From Salinimicrobium gaetbulicola (GTDB lineage Bacteria; Bacteroidota; Bacteroidia; Flavobacteriales; Flavobacteriaceae), in NCBI RefSeq assembly GCF_042676025.1, contig NZ_JBHTJP010000032.1:1425073-1489072 (forward strand): a DNA stretch of 64,000 nt, read 5' to 3'. Under the pieces are notes generated by a model. It saw only the letters and a list, made by a program, of their open reading frames with translations. It made no database searches and was not told the DNA's origin. This document shows, piece after piece, positions 17,565 through 27,149 of the stretch (position 1 is the stretch's first letter; each line of letters begins with the position of its first letter). A program made the translations under genes and the position numbers.

Positions 17565-18167
17565 ATGGAAAAAGTAATTTTTTACCTTCTAGCTATAATA
17601 ATGGTTGGCGCCGCGATCTCCGCGGTTAGCAGCCGAAAAATGTTGCGTTCTGTTGTATATCTGTTATTTGTGCTGATAGGGGCCGCCGGGCTATATTTTA
17701 TGATGGACTATAATTTCCTGGCGGCCATTCAGCTTACCGTATACGCAGGTGGTATCGTAGTGCTCATCATTTTCTCGGTTCTGCTTATCGAGCATATCGA
17801 GATGGAACTGGAAATAGCCAAACCGGCAAGGCGCTGGTTTACGGCACTACTTTGCCTGATGGGTCTAAGCGTTTTCCTAGCCACAATTTATTCACACCCT
17901 TTTGCCGTTGCTGAAACTACTGCCCCTACTACTGTTGCTGAAATAGGAAACGCGCTGCTGAGCTTCGAAAAAGGCGGATTTATCCTGCCTTTTGAAGTAA
18001 TAAGTGTGCTTTTGCTGGCAGCCATGATAGGAGCTATCGTGATCGCCAAAGGCGGTAGGGAAATAAAACAGGATCCGAATTTTAATGACATAGATCTGGA
18101 TGTAATTCTGAAGGATGCCAAACAAAAAGCTGAAGCAAAAGTTCTGGAGAACGAAACTTCAGTATAA
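17565..18167 (+). CDS. nuoJ: complex I subunit J
   Basis: This 200-residue subunit has five membrane helices; the segment QLTVYAGGIVVLIIFSVLL is the pi-bulge helix typical of ND6/NuoJ. A charged C-terminal tail of about 35 residues follows the last helix. Confidence 0.93.
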   Translation: MEKVIFYLLAIIMVGAAISAVSSRKMLRSVVYLLFVLIGAAGLYFMMDYNFLAAIQLTVYAGGIVVLIIFSVLLIEHIEMELEIAKPARRWFTALLCLMGLSVFLATIYSHPFAVAETTAPTTVAEIGNALLSFEKGGFILPFEVISVLLLAAMIGAIVIAKGGREIKQDPNFNDIDLDVILKDAKQKAEAKVLENETSV

Positions 18168-18213
18168 AAGATTAGAAAAGCAGGCATAAAGCCTTAAAAA
18201 ATAAACATTGCAT

Positions 18214-18531
18214 ATGATCCCGGGAGTAAGCATAACCGAAATTCTCACCCTCACCTCCATCCTGTTCTTCATTGGAGTGTATGGGTTCATTACACGAAAG
18301 AACCTGGTATCGATCCTCATTTCTGTAGAATTGATACTGAATTCATCTGTAATAAATTTTGTAGTGATCAATAAGTACCTATATCCTGAAATGCTTCAGG
18401 GCATGGTGTACTCGATTTTCATAATTGCGGTAGCGGCGGCCGAAACGGCCCTTGCGGTTGCCATTATCATCAATATCTACAGGCGCCTGAGTTCTGTGGA
18501 AGTCAAGGAAACTGAAACAATGAAGTATTAA
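18214..18531 (+). CDS. nuoK: complex I subunit K
   Basis: This 105-residue subunit has three helices with the buried glutamates of the ND4L family (ISVELILNS and AAAETALAVAI). I start at the ATG at 18214 (MIPGVSI); the open frame extends two codons further to a TTG. It lies 46 bp after nuoJ. Confidence 0.93.
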   Translation: MIPGVSITEILTLTSILFFIGVYGFITRKNLVSILISVELILNSSVINFVVINKYLYPEMLQGMVYSIFIIAVAAAETALAVAIIINIYRRLSSVEVKETETMKY

Positions 18532-18543
18532 TCCTTTCAAGAC

Positions 18544-20463
18544 ATGAACCTTACTAACCTTCTTTTAATTCCTGCGATTCCCCTGACCGTCTTTCTGGTC
18601 CTGGGGATCTTCAGCCATAAAATTAAACCGGCCGTATCTGGCCTGGTAGGTGTGGCAGGTCTTGCAGCCTCTACCCTGCTTTCCTATCATACCGCCTGGC
18701 AATATTTCTTTGTTCAGGGTAAACTTGACGGGGTTTACCAGACTTTCGTAGAAAAGGTCACCTGGATGAATTTCACCGACACCTTGCATATAGACATGGG
18801 AGTTTTGATCGATCCTATCTCGGTGATGATGTTGATCGTCGTTTCCACCGTCTCTCTAATGGTGCATATTTACAGCAGAGGTTATATGAAAGGCGACGAC
18901 GGGTATACCCGGTTCTTCGCTTACCTTTCTTTGTTCACCTTTTCAATGTACGGACTGGTACTGGCCACAAACCTTTTCCAGATCTATATTTTCTGGGAGC
19001 TGGTGGGAGTTTCTTCCTTCCTGTTGATCGGATACTATTACACTAAATCCTCAGCGATCGCGGCTGCCAAAAAAGCCTTTATAGTCACCCGTTTCGCCGA
19101 CTTCGGATTTTTGATAGGGATCTTCATTATAGGTTTTTACACCAACACTTTTGACTTTGAAACCCTTAATGATCCTGAAGGGCCTGCGATCCTGAATTGG
19201 GCTTCTTCTTCCTTTATGGGACTTTCTTTCATCACCTGGGCATTGATCCTGATATTCATGGGAGGTGCCGGTAAATCGGCCATGTTCCCATTACATATCT
19301 GGTTGCCCGATGCGATGGAGGGGCCAACCCCGGTTTCTGCGCTTATTCACGCTGCTACCATGGTTGTGGCCGGAGTTTACCTGGTGGCAAGACTCTTCCC
19401 CATGTTCTATATGGTAGAAGACGGCTTCGCGCTGGAGATCGTGGCCTATGTTGGAGCATTCTCCTCTTTGTTTGCCGCGATCATCGCGATCACCCAGACA
19501 GATATCAAACGAGTACTCGCCTTTTCCACTATGTCACAACTTGGTTATATGATGATGGCTTTAGGTGTTTCCGGATTTGACGGACACGAAGGAGTTGGTT
19601 ACATGGCCTCCATGTTCCACCTGTTCACACACGCCATGTTCAAAGCCCTGTTATTCCTGGGAGCCGGTTCTGTCATTCATGCCGTTCACTCCAACTTATT
19701 ACAGGACATGGGTGGACTAAGAAAATATATGCCGGTCACCAATATCACATTTTTGATCGCTGCTCTGGCCATCGCGGGGGTACCGCCATTGGCAGGTTTC
19801 TGGAGTAAGGACGAGATCCTGGTAGCCGCTTTCGAGAACAGTCAGTTCCTATATGGTAACGGGGTTTTCGTAGCCGGACTTACAGCATTCTATATGTTCA
19901 GGATCTACTTCGGAATATTCTGGGGTAAAGAAACGAAATACGAGCATGCTCCGCATGAATCTCCATTTTCAATGACCTTACCGCTCATTATCCTGGCAGT
20001 ATTGAGTATTGGAGCAGGATTTATCCCGTTCAGTGAATTTGTTACTGCAGATAAGGCCGGTTTTGAAGCCCACCTGAATTATCCTCTTGCGGCGATCGCA
20101 GTTGGCGCAGGATTACTGGGTATCATCATCGCCTGGATCTTCTACAAAAAAGAAAATGACCTGGCATACCGCTTTGCAAATGCCTTTGGAAGAGTTTATA
20201 CCTGGACCAGTCGCAAGTTCTACTTCGATGAGATCTATTTGTTCATCGCCCGTAATATCTTCTTCAATAGCGTTGCCGCCCCAATCGCGAAATTCGACAA
20301 GAAGATCGTGGACGGCACTATGGAGGGTATCGGAAATAAAACAGTGGTGATCTCACAAAAGATCAAAGGAATGCAGTCGGGGAAAGTACAGGATTACGCC
20401 TTCGGATTTATTGGAGGGGTTGTTATCCTGGCGCTGGTATTCATTTATATATGGACTAATTAA
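18544..20463 (+). CDS. nuoL: complex I subunit L
   Basis: This 639-residue antiporter-like subunit has more than fourteen helices, the conserved FWELVGVSSFLLIGYYY and the block GKSAMFPLHIWLPDAMEGPTP with the proton-channel lysine and histidines, and the long lateral helix near the C-terminus. The length is normal. Confidence 0.95.
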   Translation: MNLTNLLLIPAIPLTVFLVLGIFSHKIKPAVSGLVGVAGLAASTLLSYHTAWQYFFVQGKLDGVYQTFVEKVTWMNFTDTLHIDMGVLIDPISVMMLIVVSTVSLMVHIYSRGYMKGDDGYTRFFAYLSLFTFSMYGLVLATNLFQIYIFWELVGVSSFLLIGYYYTKSSAIAAAKKAFIVTRFADFGFLIGIFIIGFYTNTFDFETLNDPEGPAILNWASSSFMGLSFITWALILIFMGGAGKSAMFPLHIWLPDAMEGPTPVSALIHAATMVVAGVYLVARLFPMFYMVEDGFALEIVAYVGAFSSLFAAIIAITQTDIKRVLAFSTMSQLGYMMMALGVSGFDGHEGVGYMASMFHLFTHAMFKALLFLGAGSVIHAVHSNLLQDMGGLRKYMPVTNITFLIAALAIAGVPPLAGFWSKDEILVAAFENSQFLYGNGVFVAGLTAFYMFRIYFGIFWGKETKYEHAPHESPFSMTLPLIILAVLSIGAGFIPFSEFVTADKAGFEAHLNYPLAAIAVGAGLLGIIIAWIFYKKENDLAYRFANAFGRVYTWTSRKFYFDEIYLFIARNIFFNSVAAPIAKFDKKIVDGTMEGIGNKTVVISQKIKGMQSGKVQDYAFGFIGGVVILALVFIYIWTN

Positions 20464-20466
20464 CGA

Positions 20467-21960
20467 ATGATCATGGATATTTTATCACTTTTTGTCATAG
20501 CACCGGTTCTTGTAATCATCGCTTTGGTTTTCACAAAAGACCTGAAGCAGGCCCGCATGATCTCAATGCTGGGTGGGCTCATTCAGCTTGGAATGGCAAT
20601 AAACCTTATGTTCGCTTACATACGTGAACGGGCCGTTGATGACAGCATCATGCTGTTCACCAGAGACCTGGTTTGGTTTGAACAATTCAACATACATTAT
20701 AACATTGGAGTCGACGGAATTTCTGTCGCTCTTATCCTGCTTACTTCGATCATTGTACTGGCCGGGGTTTTCATCTCCTGGAAAATGGAGGATCTGCCAA
20801 AGGAATTCTTCATTTCCCTGATCGTATTGTCAACAGGGGTTTATGGTTTCTTTATTTCGATAGACCTGTTCACCATGTTCGTATTCTACGAGATCGCGGT
20901 GATCCCAATGTATCTCTTGATCGGGATATGGGGTTCAGGGCCAAAGGAATATTCGGCAATGAAATTAACCTTAATGCTGATGGGAGCTTCCGCCATATTA
21001 ATGGTTGGGATCCTGGGCATCTATTTCAATTCAAATGCCGACGGAGGGGCACTAACCTTCAATATTCTGGAGATCGCTAAGGTGAATATCCCGTTTGAAG
21101 CACAAAAACTGTTCTTCCCGCTAACCTTTATAGGGTTCGCGATCCTGGGAGCCTTATTCCCTTTCCACACCTGGTCACCAGACGGACACGCTTCGGCACC
21201 AACAGCGGTTTCCATGCTGCACGCCGGGGTTTTGATGAAACTGGGTGGTTACGGGATCTTTAGGGTGGCGATGTTCCTGCTTCCGGAAGGAGCGCTGGAA
21301 TGGAGCTGGTTCTTCATTATCCTTTCAGCAACTGGAGTGATCTACGGTGCTTTCGCGGCCTTACGACAAACCGACCTGAAATATATTAACGCCTACGCAT
21401 CTGTGAGCCACCTGGGAATGGTAAGTTTCGCTCTGCTTATGCTGAATAAAACAGCCTGGAACGGGGCCATTTTACAATCCCTTTCTCACGGATTCATGAC
21501 AGCATTGTTCTTTGCCCTTATCGGGATGATCTACGGAAGAACTCATACCCGGGACATTACAAAACTAGGTGGATTGCTGAAGGTGATCCCTTTCATTTCG
21601 GTCATCTATGTGATCGCCGGAATGGCATTATTGGGACTTCCCGGTTTCAGCGGATTTGTAGCCGAAATGAACATTTTCATGGGAGCTTTTCAGCATGACA
21701 GCATGTTCTACAGGGTTGCGACCATTATCTCGATCTCAGCGATCGTGGTGACCGCAGTCTATGTTCTGAGAGTGGTTGGTATCATGTTGATGGGACCGGT
21801 GAAAAATGAAGCGTATACCAAACTGCCCGGAGTGACCTGGTATGAAAGAACCGGGATCCTGCTGCTGCTTATCCCTATCGTAGGAATTGGAGTAGCGCCA
21901 CTTTGGATCAGTAATATGATTTTAGAAAGCATACAACCCTTCATCCAGGGAGTGTTATAA
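20467..21960 (+). CDS. nuoM: complex I subunit M
   Basis: This 497-residue antiporter-like subunit carries FVFYEIAVIPMYLLIG, FPFHTWSPDGHASAPTAVSM with HAGVLMKLGGYG, all typical of ND4/NuoM. It starts 3 bp after nuoL. Confidence 0.95.
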   Translation: MIMDILSLFVIAPVLVIIALVFTKDLKQARMISMLGGLIQLGMAINLMFAYIRERAVDDSIMLFTRDLVWFEQFNIHYNIGVDGISVALILLTSIIVLAGVFISWKMEDLPKEFFISLIVLSTGVYGFFISIDLFTMFVFYEIAVIPMYLLIGIWGSGPKEYSAMKLTLMLMGASAILMVGILGIYFNSNADGGALTFNILEIAKVNIPFEAQKLFFPLTFIGFAILGALFPFHTWSPDGHASAPTAVSMLHAGVLMKLGGYGIFRVAMFLLPEGALEWSWFFIILSATGVIYGAFAALRQTDLKYINAYASVSHLGMVSFALLMLNKTAWNGAILQSLSHGFMTALFFALIGMIYGRTHTRDITKLGGLLKVIPFISVIYVIAGMALLGLPGFSGFVAEMNIFMGAFQHDSMFYRVATIISISAIVVTAVYVLRVVGIMLMGPVKNEAYTKLPGVTWYERTGILLLLIPIVGIGVAPLWISNMILESIQPFIQGVL

Positions 21961-21978
21961 TATTTAAAGAGGAGAAAA

Positions 21979-23406
21979 ATGGAACTTAACAGTTTTTTAC
22001 TGATGCGGCATGAGATCTTACTTTTATCGATCATCCTGCTATTGATCATTGCTGAAATATTCGTCCCCGAAAACCGGAAAACCAGTATCATGCATTTAGC
22101 TTTGGTTTTCTTCGGAATTCACACGGCAGTTGGATTCTTTCCTTTGGCTGAAGCCAGCCTTTTCGGAGGCATGTTCAGGAGCAATGACATGATACACTTC
22201 TTTAAAGTGGTGTTGAACATTGGCGTTTTCACCATCTTGTTACAGTCGGCAGAATGGCTGGACAAGAATGTTATAAAACAGGATCGCGGCTCTGAGTTCT
22301 TCATCCTGTTGTTCGCCTCCCTGCTGGGAATGTATTTCATGATCTCGGCCGGCGACTTCCTTATGTTCTATATTGGGCTGGAACTATCAACCCTGCCGGT
22401 AGCGGCTCTGGCTGCGTTCGAAATCATGAAGAGACAATCGGGCGAAGCGGCTGTGAAGTTCATACTTTCAGCGGCGCTGGCATCGGGAGTTTCTTTGTTC
22501 GGTATTACCATGCTGTATGCAACCAACGGCTCCATATATTTTGAAGATGTGATAAGTACGTTGGTGGCAAACAATCTTACTATTTTAGGATTCATCCTGT
22601 TCTTTGCGGGGCTTGCTTTCAAGATATCTTTGGTGCCTTTCCACTTCTGGACAGCCGATGTATATCAGGGCTCTCCCATAAGTATCGCCTCTTATCTTTC
22701 GGTTATTTCTAAAGGCGCGGCGTCATTCATTTTGATGATCCTGTTGTTCACCGTTTTAAAACCTTTAATGCACATTTGGGAGCCCCTACTTTACATCCTG
22801 GCCCTGGTCACCATGTTCACAGGAAACCTCTTCGCGTTAAGACAACAAAACATGAAGCGCTTCCTGGCATATTCGTCAATCGCGCAGGCCGGATTCATTC
22901 TTTTAGGTCTAATGACAGGAACCCAATTAGGGACCGCGACCGTTGTATATTTCGTGACAATATATATTTTCTCAAACCTGGCTGCTTTTGGAGTGGTGCA
23001 AGCCATATCTACCAAGACCGGTAAAGAAAACATGGATGATTATGAAGGGCTGTACCGTACCAACCCTAAATTGAGTTTGGTCATGATGCTGGCTTTGTTC
23101 TCGCTGGCGGGGATTCCGCCGGTGGCAGGATTCTTCGGAAAGTTCTTCCTGTTCACGGCAGCCGCGAGTAAAGGATATTATCTGCTGGTATTCCTGGCAG
23201 TAGTGAACGTGACCATTTCCCTTTATTATTATTTGTTGGTAATAAGAGCGATGTTCGTAAGAAAAGGAGAAGATCCTATCCCATTTTTCAGAAGTAAGAT
23301 CTATATGAAGCTGGGTCTGTTAATCACCGTGCTGGGAATCCTGGCTCTGGGATTATATAGTCCGCTTTATGATTACATATATGATTTAAGCGCTGTTTTT
23401 AATTAG
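21979..23406 (+). CDS. nuoN: complex I subunit N
   Basis: This 475-residue antiporter-like subunit has FYIGLELSTLPVAALAAF and VPFHFWTADVYQGSP, the marks of ND2/NuoN. An unusually strong purine-rich ribosome binding site (AGAGGAG) lies about 5 bases before the ATG, rare in this phylum. It is the last recognisable complex I gene in the operon. Confidence 0.94.
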   Translation: MELNSFLLMRHEILLLSIILLLIIAEIFVPENRKTSIMHLALVFFGIHTAVGFFPLAEASLFGGMFRSNDMIHFFKVVLNIGVFTILLQSAEWLDKNVIKQDRGSEFFILLFASLLGMYFMISAGDFLMFYIGLELSTLPVAALAAFEIMKRQSGEAAVKFILSAALASGVSLFGITMLYATNGSIYFEDVISTLVANNLTILGFILFFAGLAFKISLVPFHFWTADVYQGSPISIASYLSVISKGAASFILMILLFTVLKPLMHIWEPLLYILALVTMFTGNLFALRQQNMKRFLAYSSIAQAGFILLGLMTGTQLGTATVVYFVTIYIFSNLAAFGVVQAISTKTGKENMDDYEGLYRTNPKLSLVMMLALFSLAGIPPVAGFFGKFFLFTAAASKGYYLLVFLAVVNVTISLYYYLLVIRAMFVRKGEDPIPFFRSKIYMKLGLLITVLGILALGLYSPLYDYIYDLSAVFN

Positions 23407-23412
23407 AAAGTT

Positions 23413-23742
23413 ATGGCATTAGAAGGTAAACATACGTTCGGAAACATTGGAGATACCCGTGTAAGTTTTGTAGAAAAGAAGATCGAGGAAGCCCGAAAAG
23501 ACTTTCTTAAAGATTTACTGGAACACAATGGCTTTGAAGTAATTATAGAAGAAGAGAAGAGGAAGAAGGAAGAAGAACCACAGCTCTATACCGTCGCGGT
23601 CACAGATATGACCTTTAACCCGGTGGTAGCCGTTTATGAAAGAAAGCTCAGGACCTTTGATGACCGTAAGGTAACGGCCGATTACTGGAACCAGGTTTCA
23701 GAAAACACCTCACCTCAGTATTGGCAAAAAAAAGAAGAGTAA
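23413..23742 (+). CDS. hypothetical protein at the end of the nuo operon
   Basis: I do not recognise this 109-residue protein. It is soluble and highly charged, with a Lys/Glu-rich helix (EEEKRKKEEE) near residue 50 and a C-terminal half that looks like short beta strands (YTVAVTDMTFNPVVAVYERKL). It starts 7 bp after nuoN and is closed by a terminator, so it is cotranscribed with complex I. An accessory role for the complex is inferred only from this position. Confidence 0.7.
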   Translation: MALEGKHTFGNIGDTRVSFVEKKIEEARKDFLKDLLEHNGFEVIIEEEKRKKEEEPQLYTVAVTDMTFNPVVAVYERKLRTFDDRKVTADYWNQVSENTSPQYWQKKEE

Positions 23743-23782
23743 TTTTAGTTTAAGTTTAGGATGGTCCCGCAACAGCGGGATT

Positions 23783-23814
23783 AAAGCCTTGCAGAGTGAT
23801 CTGCAGGGCTTTTT
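23783..23814 (+). terminator. terminator of the nuo operon
   Basis: The stem AAAGCCTTGCAG / CTGCAGGGCTTT (one G-T pair) with a 6-base loop is followed by T residues. Confidence 0.85.
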
Positions 23815-23817
23815 AAT

Positions 23818-24480
23818 TTATTGCTTTTTCATTCGGGCTATCTTATCTGGAGGGATAGGCGCAGGAACCGCATTTTTAATGGGTTTGGTGCTTTTTAAAT
23901 AGGCGAACATGGCTTTGAGGTCATCATCTGAAAGCAGGCCGTAACTAGGCCAAGGCATAGGCGGAAGTAAGTCGCGGTTATTCTTCATTCCCTTGTATTT
24001 CCCCTGGCGAATAGCGGTTTCGAACTGTTCATAGGTCCAGTTCCCTATTCCGGTTTCATCTGAAGTAAGATTAGCTGCAAAAGAAACTCCCCAGGGTCCT
24101 ACAGAAGCGGTTAGATCTCCAGTAAATAAGATCCATCCCTTCTCAACAGCGTTTTGATCAATTGGCGGTAATTCGTTCCCCTGCCGGTAACCTGATAATT
24201 TAAGTTCAGGATCTTCTTCAGGTCCCCTTTCTCCCATTTTTTTTGGAGAATGGCAGTCTGCACAACCAATACTGGTAATCAAATATTCACCTCGCTTTAC
24301 AAGATCTTTCTGGGCCTGATCAGCATTAGCTTCCTGCAGTTCAATTTCCCCGGGGGCAGCAGATATTTCTGAGTATTCCTTTTCCTTACATCCGGTCAAT
24401 AGAAAGGAAAAAACAATTAAAGAAGACAATGAAAACCGTAACAAATCAGGGGCAATTCGGAGATTGGATGGTCCAGACAT
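23818..24480 (-). CDS. cytochrome c family lipoprotein
   Basis: This 220-residue protein has a lipoprotein signal ending in LLTGC near residue 30 and a single haem-binding CADCH motif at about residue 75; a methionine in PPMPWPSYG is a likely axial ligand. It resembles mono-haem cytochrome c proteins with the pattern GxxNWTYEQFETAIRxG found in gluconate/aldehyde dehydrogenase c-subunits and in Bacteroidota lipoprotein cytochromes. It should carry electrons in the periplasm. The 262 bp upstream are AT-rich and shared with the divergent histidine kinase gene; no TGA-N6-TCA site is seen there. Confidence 0.85.
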   Translation of the reverse strand: MSGPSNLRIAPDLLRFSLSSLIVFSFLLTGCKEKEYSEISAAPGEIELQEANADQAQKDLVKRGEYLITSIGCADCHSPKKMGERGPEEDPELKLSGYRQGNELPPIDQNAVEKGWILFTGDLTASVGPWGVSFAANLTSDETGIGNWTYEQFETAIRQGKYKGMKNNRDLLPPMPWPSYGLLSDDDLKAMFAYLKSTKPIKNAVPAPIPPDKIARMKKQ

Positions 24481-24742
24481 AGCAAATATAATTTTAGTTA
24501 ACTTACTGATATTAAATATATTAAAATTCCAGACCTGTTTTTTAATTATCTAACAAAAATCAGTCATACTACCTAAATCCTTGAAAAAATACCATTCTAA
24601 GCCAAATAATTTTAAATTTCTATAAGAAAAAAGCTACAATGATTAACATTTAAATAAATTAACTCATCAGTAGGTGTTAAAATTTTCCTAATTGAATTAA
24701 TTTTACTTAGAATTGTCAATCCATTTGACCCCTAAATCCAAT

Positions 24743-26707
24743 ATGGACAATAAATTAACAGCCTCAACTATAAATTTCAAGAAGCCGGCTGTGGTCGGAT
24801 TTTTAGTTTTTGTGATTGTCCTACTATTGGGTTCATTTATCTTCTGGCAACGTTACCGTATCCTTTCTGAAGAGAGGAACCGGGAGATGATAGGGATCAT
24901 CCAGGTCATCGAAAATAATATTTCCCAGCCCCTTAAAAGCAGTTATTCTGCAGCTCTCAGCCAGGCCCTGCTAATTGGGGATGACGGGCAGATCTTCGAT
25001 TTTGAAGCAAAGGCTCCGCAACTTCTGGAAGCCAACCCCAATCTGGACGCCATTCAATTGGTTCCCAAGGGGATTATAACACACGTCTACCCGCTGGAAG
25101 AAAACAGAGCAGCACTAAATTATGATATCCTGGCCGATGAAACCCGCAATGAAGAAGCCTTTCGTGCCATCGAAAAGAGAAGAATGTATTTTGCCGGTCC
25201 CTTTCAGCTTAAACAGGGAGGCCTGGCCGTGGTGGGGAGACTGCCTGTATTCATAGATAATGAATTCTGGGGTTTTTCAGCGGTGATCATCAAATTTGAA
25301 AACCTACTGGAACAAGCCGGTTTTAATGAATTATCAAGGGGAGATTATCAATTTCAGTTCTCAAAATATGACCCTGAAACCGGCAAGGAAAATTTCTACC
25401 TTGAAGGTGATATTTCTTCCAATGCCTATTCTGAAAACATACTTTTCACAGACGGAAATTGGAAAGTGTACGTGGCCCCTAAAAACCAATATGCACCATT
25501 CTTAAGCCTGTTGCCTCTTGCTGGTCTTATAGTCTTTCTCGCAATTTGGCTAGGTCATTTGATGAAAAAATTATTAAAAAGGCCGGAAAAGCTGGAGGCA
25601 GTTGTGGAAGCCCAGAACCTGGAACTTTACAACAGTAACCTGCGCTTCCGTAAGATCTTCAACCAGGCAGCCGTGGGGATGGCCAGGATGGACACCAGAA
25701 CAGGTAAATTCATTGAGACCAATAAACGCTTCAGGGATCTTTCAGGATATTCAGAAGAAGAGATCACCAAACTTAATTATAAGCAACTCTCCCACCCAAA
25801 TGACAATGAAGAGAACGGTATTCTTATGCAAAAGTTGCTGCAGGGTGAGATCAGGGAGTACAGTCTTGAGAAAAGGGCCCTTAAAAAGGACGGTTCTATC
25901 TACTGGGTAAAATTAACGGTCTCCCCTTTATGGCAACCCGGCGATGAACCTACATCCCATATTTCGATCATTGAGGATATAACAAAAAATAAAGAAGCCG
26001 AACTTCAGCTGAATAAATCATACAAGATGCTGGTAGACCAGAACAAAAGGCTGGTTAACTTCAGTTATATTATATCTCATGACCTTCGCTCCCACTCGAG
26101 CAACATTCAGTCTATTTTAGATCTCTACGAAATTTCAGAGCTTCAGGAGGACCGAGACAATTACATTGAGTTACTTTCCAAAGTGACTGCCAACCTTAAC
26201 CAAACCCTGCAACATTTAAATGAGGTGGTTTCCATTCAGAATAACCCCGACCTGAAAAAGGAACCGTTAAAACTGGTGGATTTTGTAAAGAAAACCATTG
26301 AACACCTGGAGATACGTATCAAGGAGAAGCAGGCTAAAATTTTCATTGACATTCCCAGAGAAGCTGAAATCAATTTCAATTCAGCCTACCTGGAAAGCGT
26401 ACTGCTTAATTTCATTTCCAACTCCCTGCGATACAGTGACGAGAACAGGAATCCGGAGATCAACATCAAGGCCACCCAACGCGAAGCCGACAAATGGTCA
26501 TTGGAAATTTCAGACAACGGTATAGGGATCGATTTGGAGAGAAATAAGGAAAAGCTCTTTGGGATGTACAAGACATTTACTGACAGACAGGATTCTCGAG
26601 GAATAGGGCTTTTCATTACAAAGCACCAGGTTGAAGCCATGGGTGGGGAAATAGAAGTAGAAAGCACCCCGGGTTACGGAACCACTTTTAAAGTCAATTT
26701 TCAATGA
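24743..26707 (+). CDS. CHASE-PAS sensor histidine kinase
   Basis: This protein of 654 residues starts at the ATG at 24743. It has a membrane helix near residue 20, an extracytoplasmic CHASE domain (about 60-235, with AIQLVPKGIITHVYPLE), a second helix near 260, a PAS/PAC domain (about 295-420, ending ISIIEDITKNKEAE), a dimerisation region with the phosphoacceptor histidine in YIISHDLRSH (about 448), and a HATPase domain (NFISNSLRYS, DNGIGID, SRGIGLFITK). The CHASE domain binds small ligands outside the cell; the ligand is unknown. The stop overlaps the start of the response regulator gene. Confidence 0.9.
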   Translation: MDNKLTASTINFKKPAVVGFLVFVIVLLLGSFIFWQRYRILSEERNREMIGIIQVIENNISQPLKSSYSAALSQALLIGDDGQIFDFEAKAPQLLEANPNLDAIQLVPKGIITHVYPLEENRAALNYDILADETRNEEAFRAIEKRRMYFAGPFQLKQGGLAVVGRLPVFIDNEFWGFSAVIIKFENLLEQAGFNELSRGDYQFQFSKYDPETGKENFYLEGDISSNAYSENILFTDGNWKVYVAPKNQYAPFLSLLPLAGLIVFLAIWLGHLMKKLLKRPEKLEAVVEAQNLELYNSNLRFRKIFNQAAVGMARMDTRTGKFIETNKRFRDLSGYSEEEITKLNYKQLSHPNDNEENGILMQKLLQGEIREYSLEKRALKKDGSIYWVKLTVSPLWQPGDEPTSHISIIEDITKNKEAELQLNKSYKMLVDQNKRLVNFSYIISHDLRSHSSNIQSILDLYEISELQEDRDNYIELLSKVTANLNQTLQHLNEVVSIQNNPDLKKEPLKLVDFVKKTIEHLEIRIKEKQAKIFIDIPREAEINFNSAYLESVLLNFISNSLRYSDENRNPEINIKATQREADKWSLEISDNGIGIDLERNKEKLFGMYKTFTDRQDSRGIGLFITKHQVEAMGGEIEVESTPGYGTTFKVNFQ

Positions 26708-27078
26708 GAAAATCTATCGCGGTTGTTGATGATGACGAGATCTACAAGATCATTATTGGAAAAATGATCAGTAGTTCAGAGCTTTTTGACAAGGTCTACT
26801 TGTTTGATGATTCCAGAAATGCTCTTGAAGTATTAAGCAATGGTGATATTCCTGCTCCTGAAATTATTTTATTGGACCTCAACATGCCGCATTTGGATGG
26901 CTGGGAATTTCTGGATCATTTAAAAGAACAAAAACCCGAACTCTATTCTGAGTCTTCAATCTATATAGTAACATCTTCCATATCTCAAAGTGATCAGGAT
27001 CGGGCCAGAAGTTATGAGGAGTTAAAAGGCTTTATCAGTAAACCAATCACATCAAAGTTCCTGAAAGAAATTGCCTGA
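26704..27078 (+). CDS. single-domain response regulator (CheY-like)
   Basis: This 124-residue receiver domain has the acidic pair VDDDE near residue 9, the phosphorylated aspartate in LLDLNMPHLDGWEF (about residue 58), the threonine/serine in IVTSSIS and the lysine in FISKPIT. No output domain follows, so it must signal by protein contact. Its ATG overlaps the stop of the histidine kinase (ATGA), which makes the pair cognate. This is the response-regulator type often named Rcp1-like. Confidence 0.92.
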   Translation: MRKSIAVVDDDEIYKIIIGKMISSSELFDKVYLFDDSRNALEVLSNGDIPAPEIILLDLNMPHLDGWEFLDHLKEQKPELYSESSIYIVTSSISQSDQDRARSYEELKGFISKPITSKFLKEIA

Positions 27079-27149
27079 CAGTCCAAATTCAGAAAAAGCT
27101 CCCCAAATTAATTAACTACGAATAAAAGCAAGCAAGCTTCAGAAAGTCC

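Noticed and set aside
24481..24742. A sixth FNR-like site in the cytochrome c/histidine kinase intergenic region
   Set aside because: A TATATTTG lies near the cytochrome start on the minus strand, but no TGA-N6-TCA is found 29.5 bp upstream of it.
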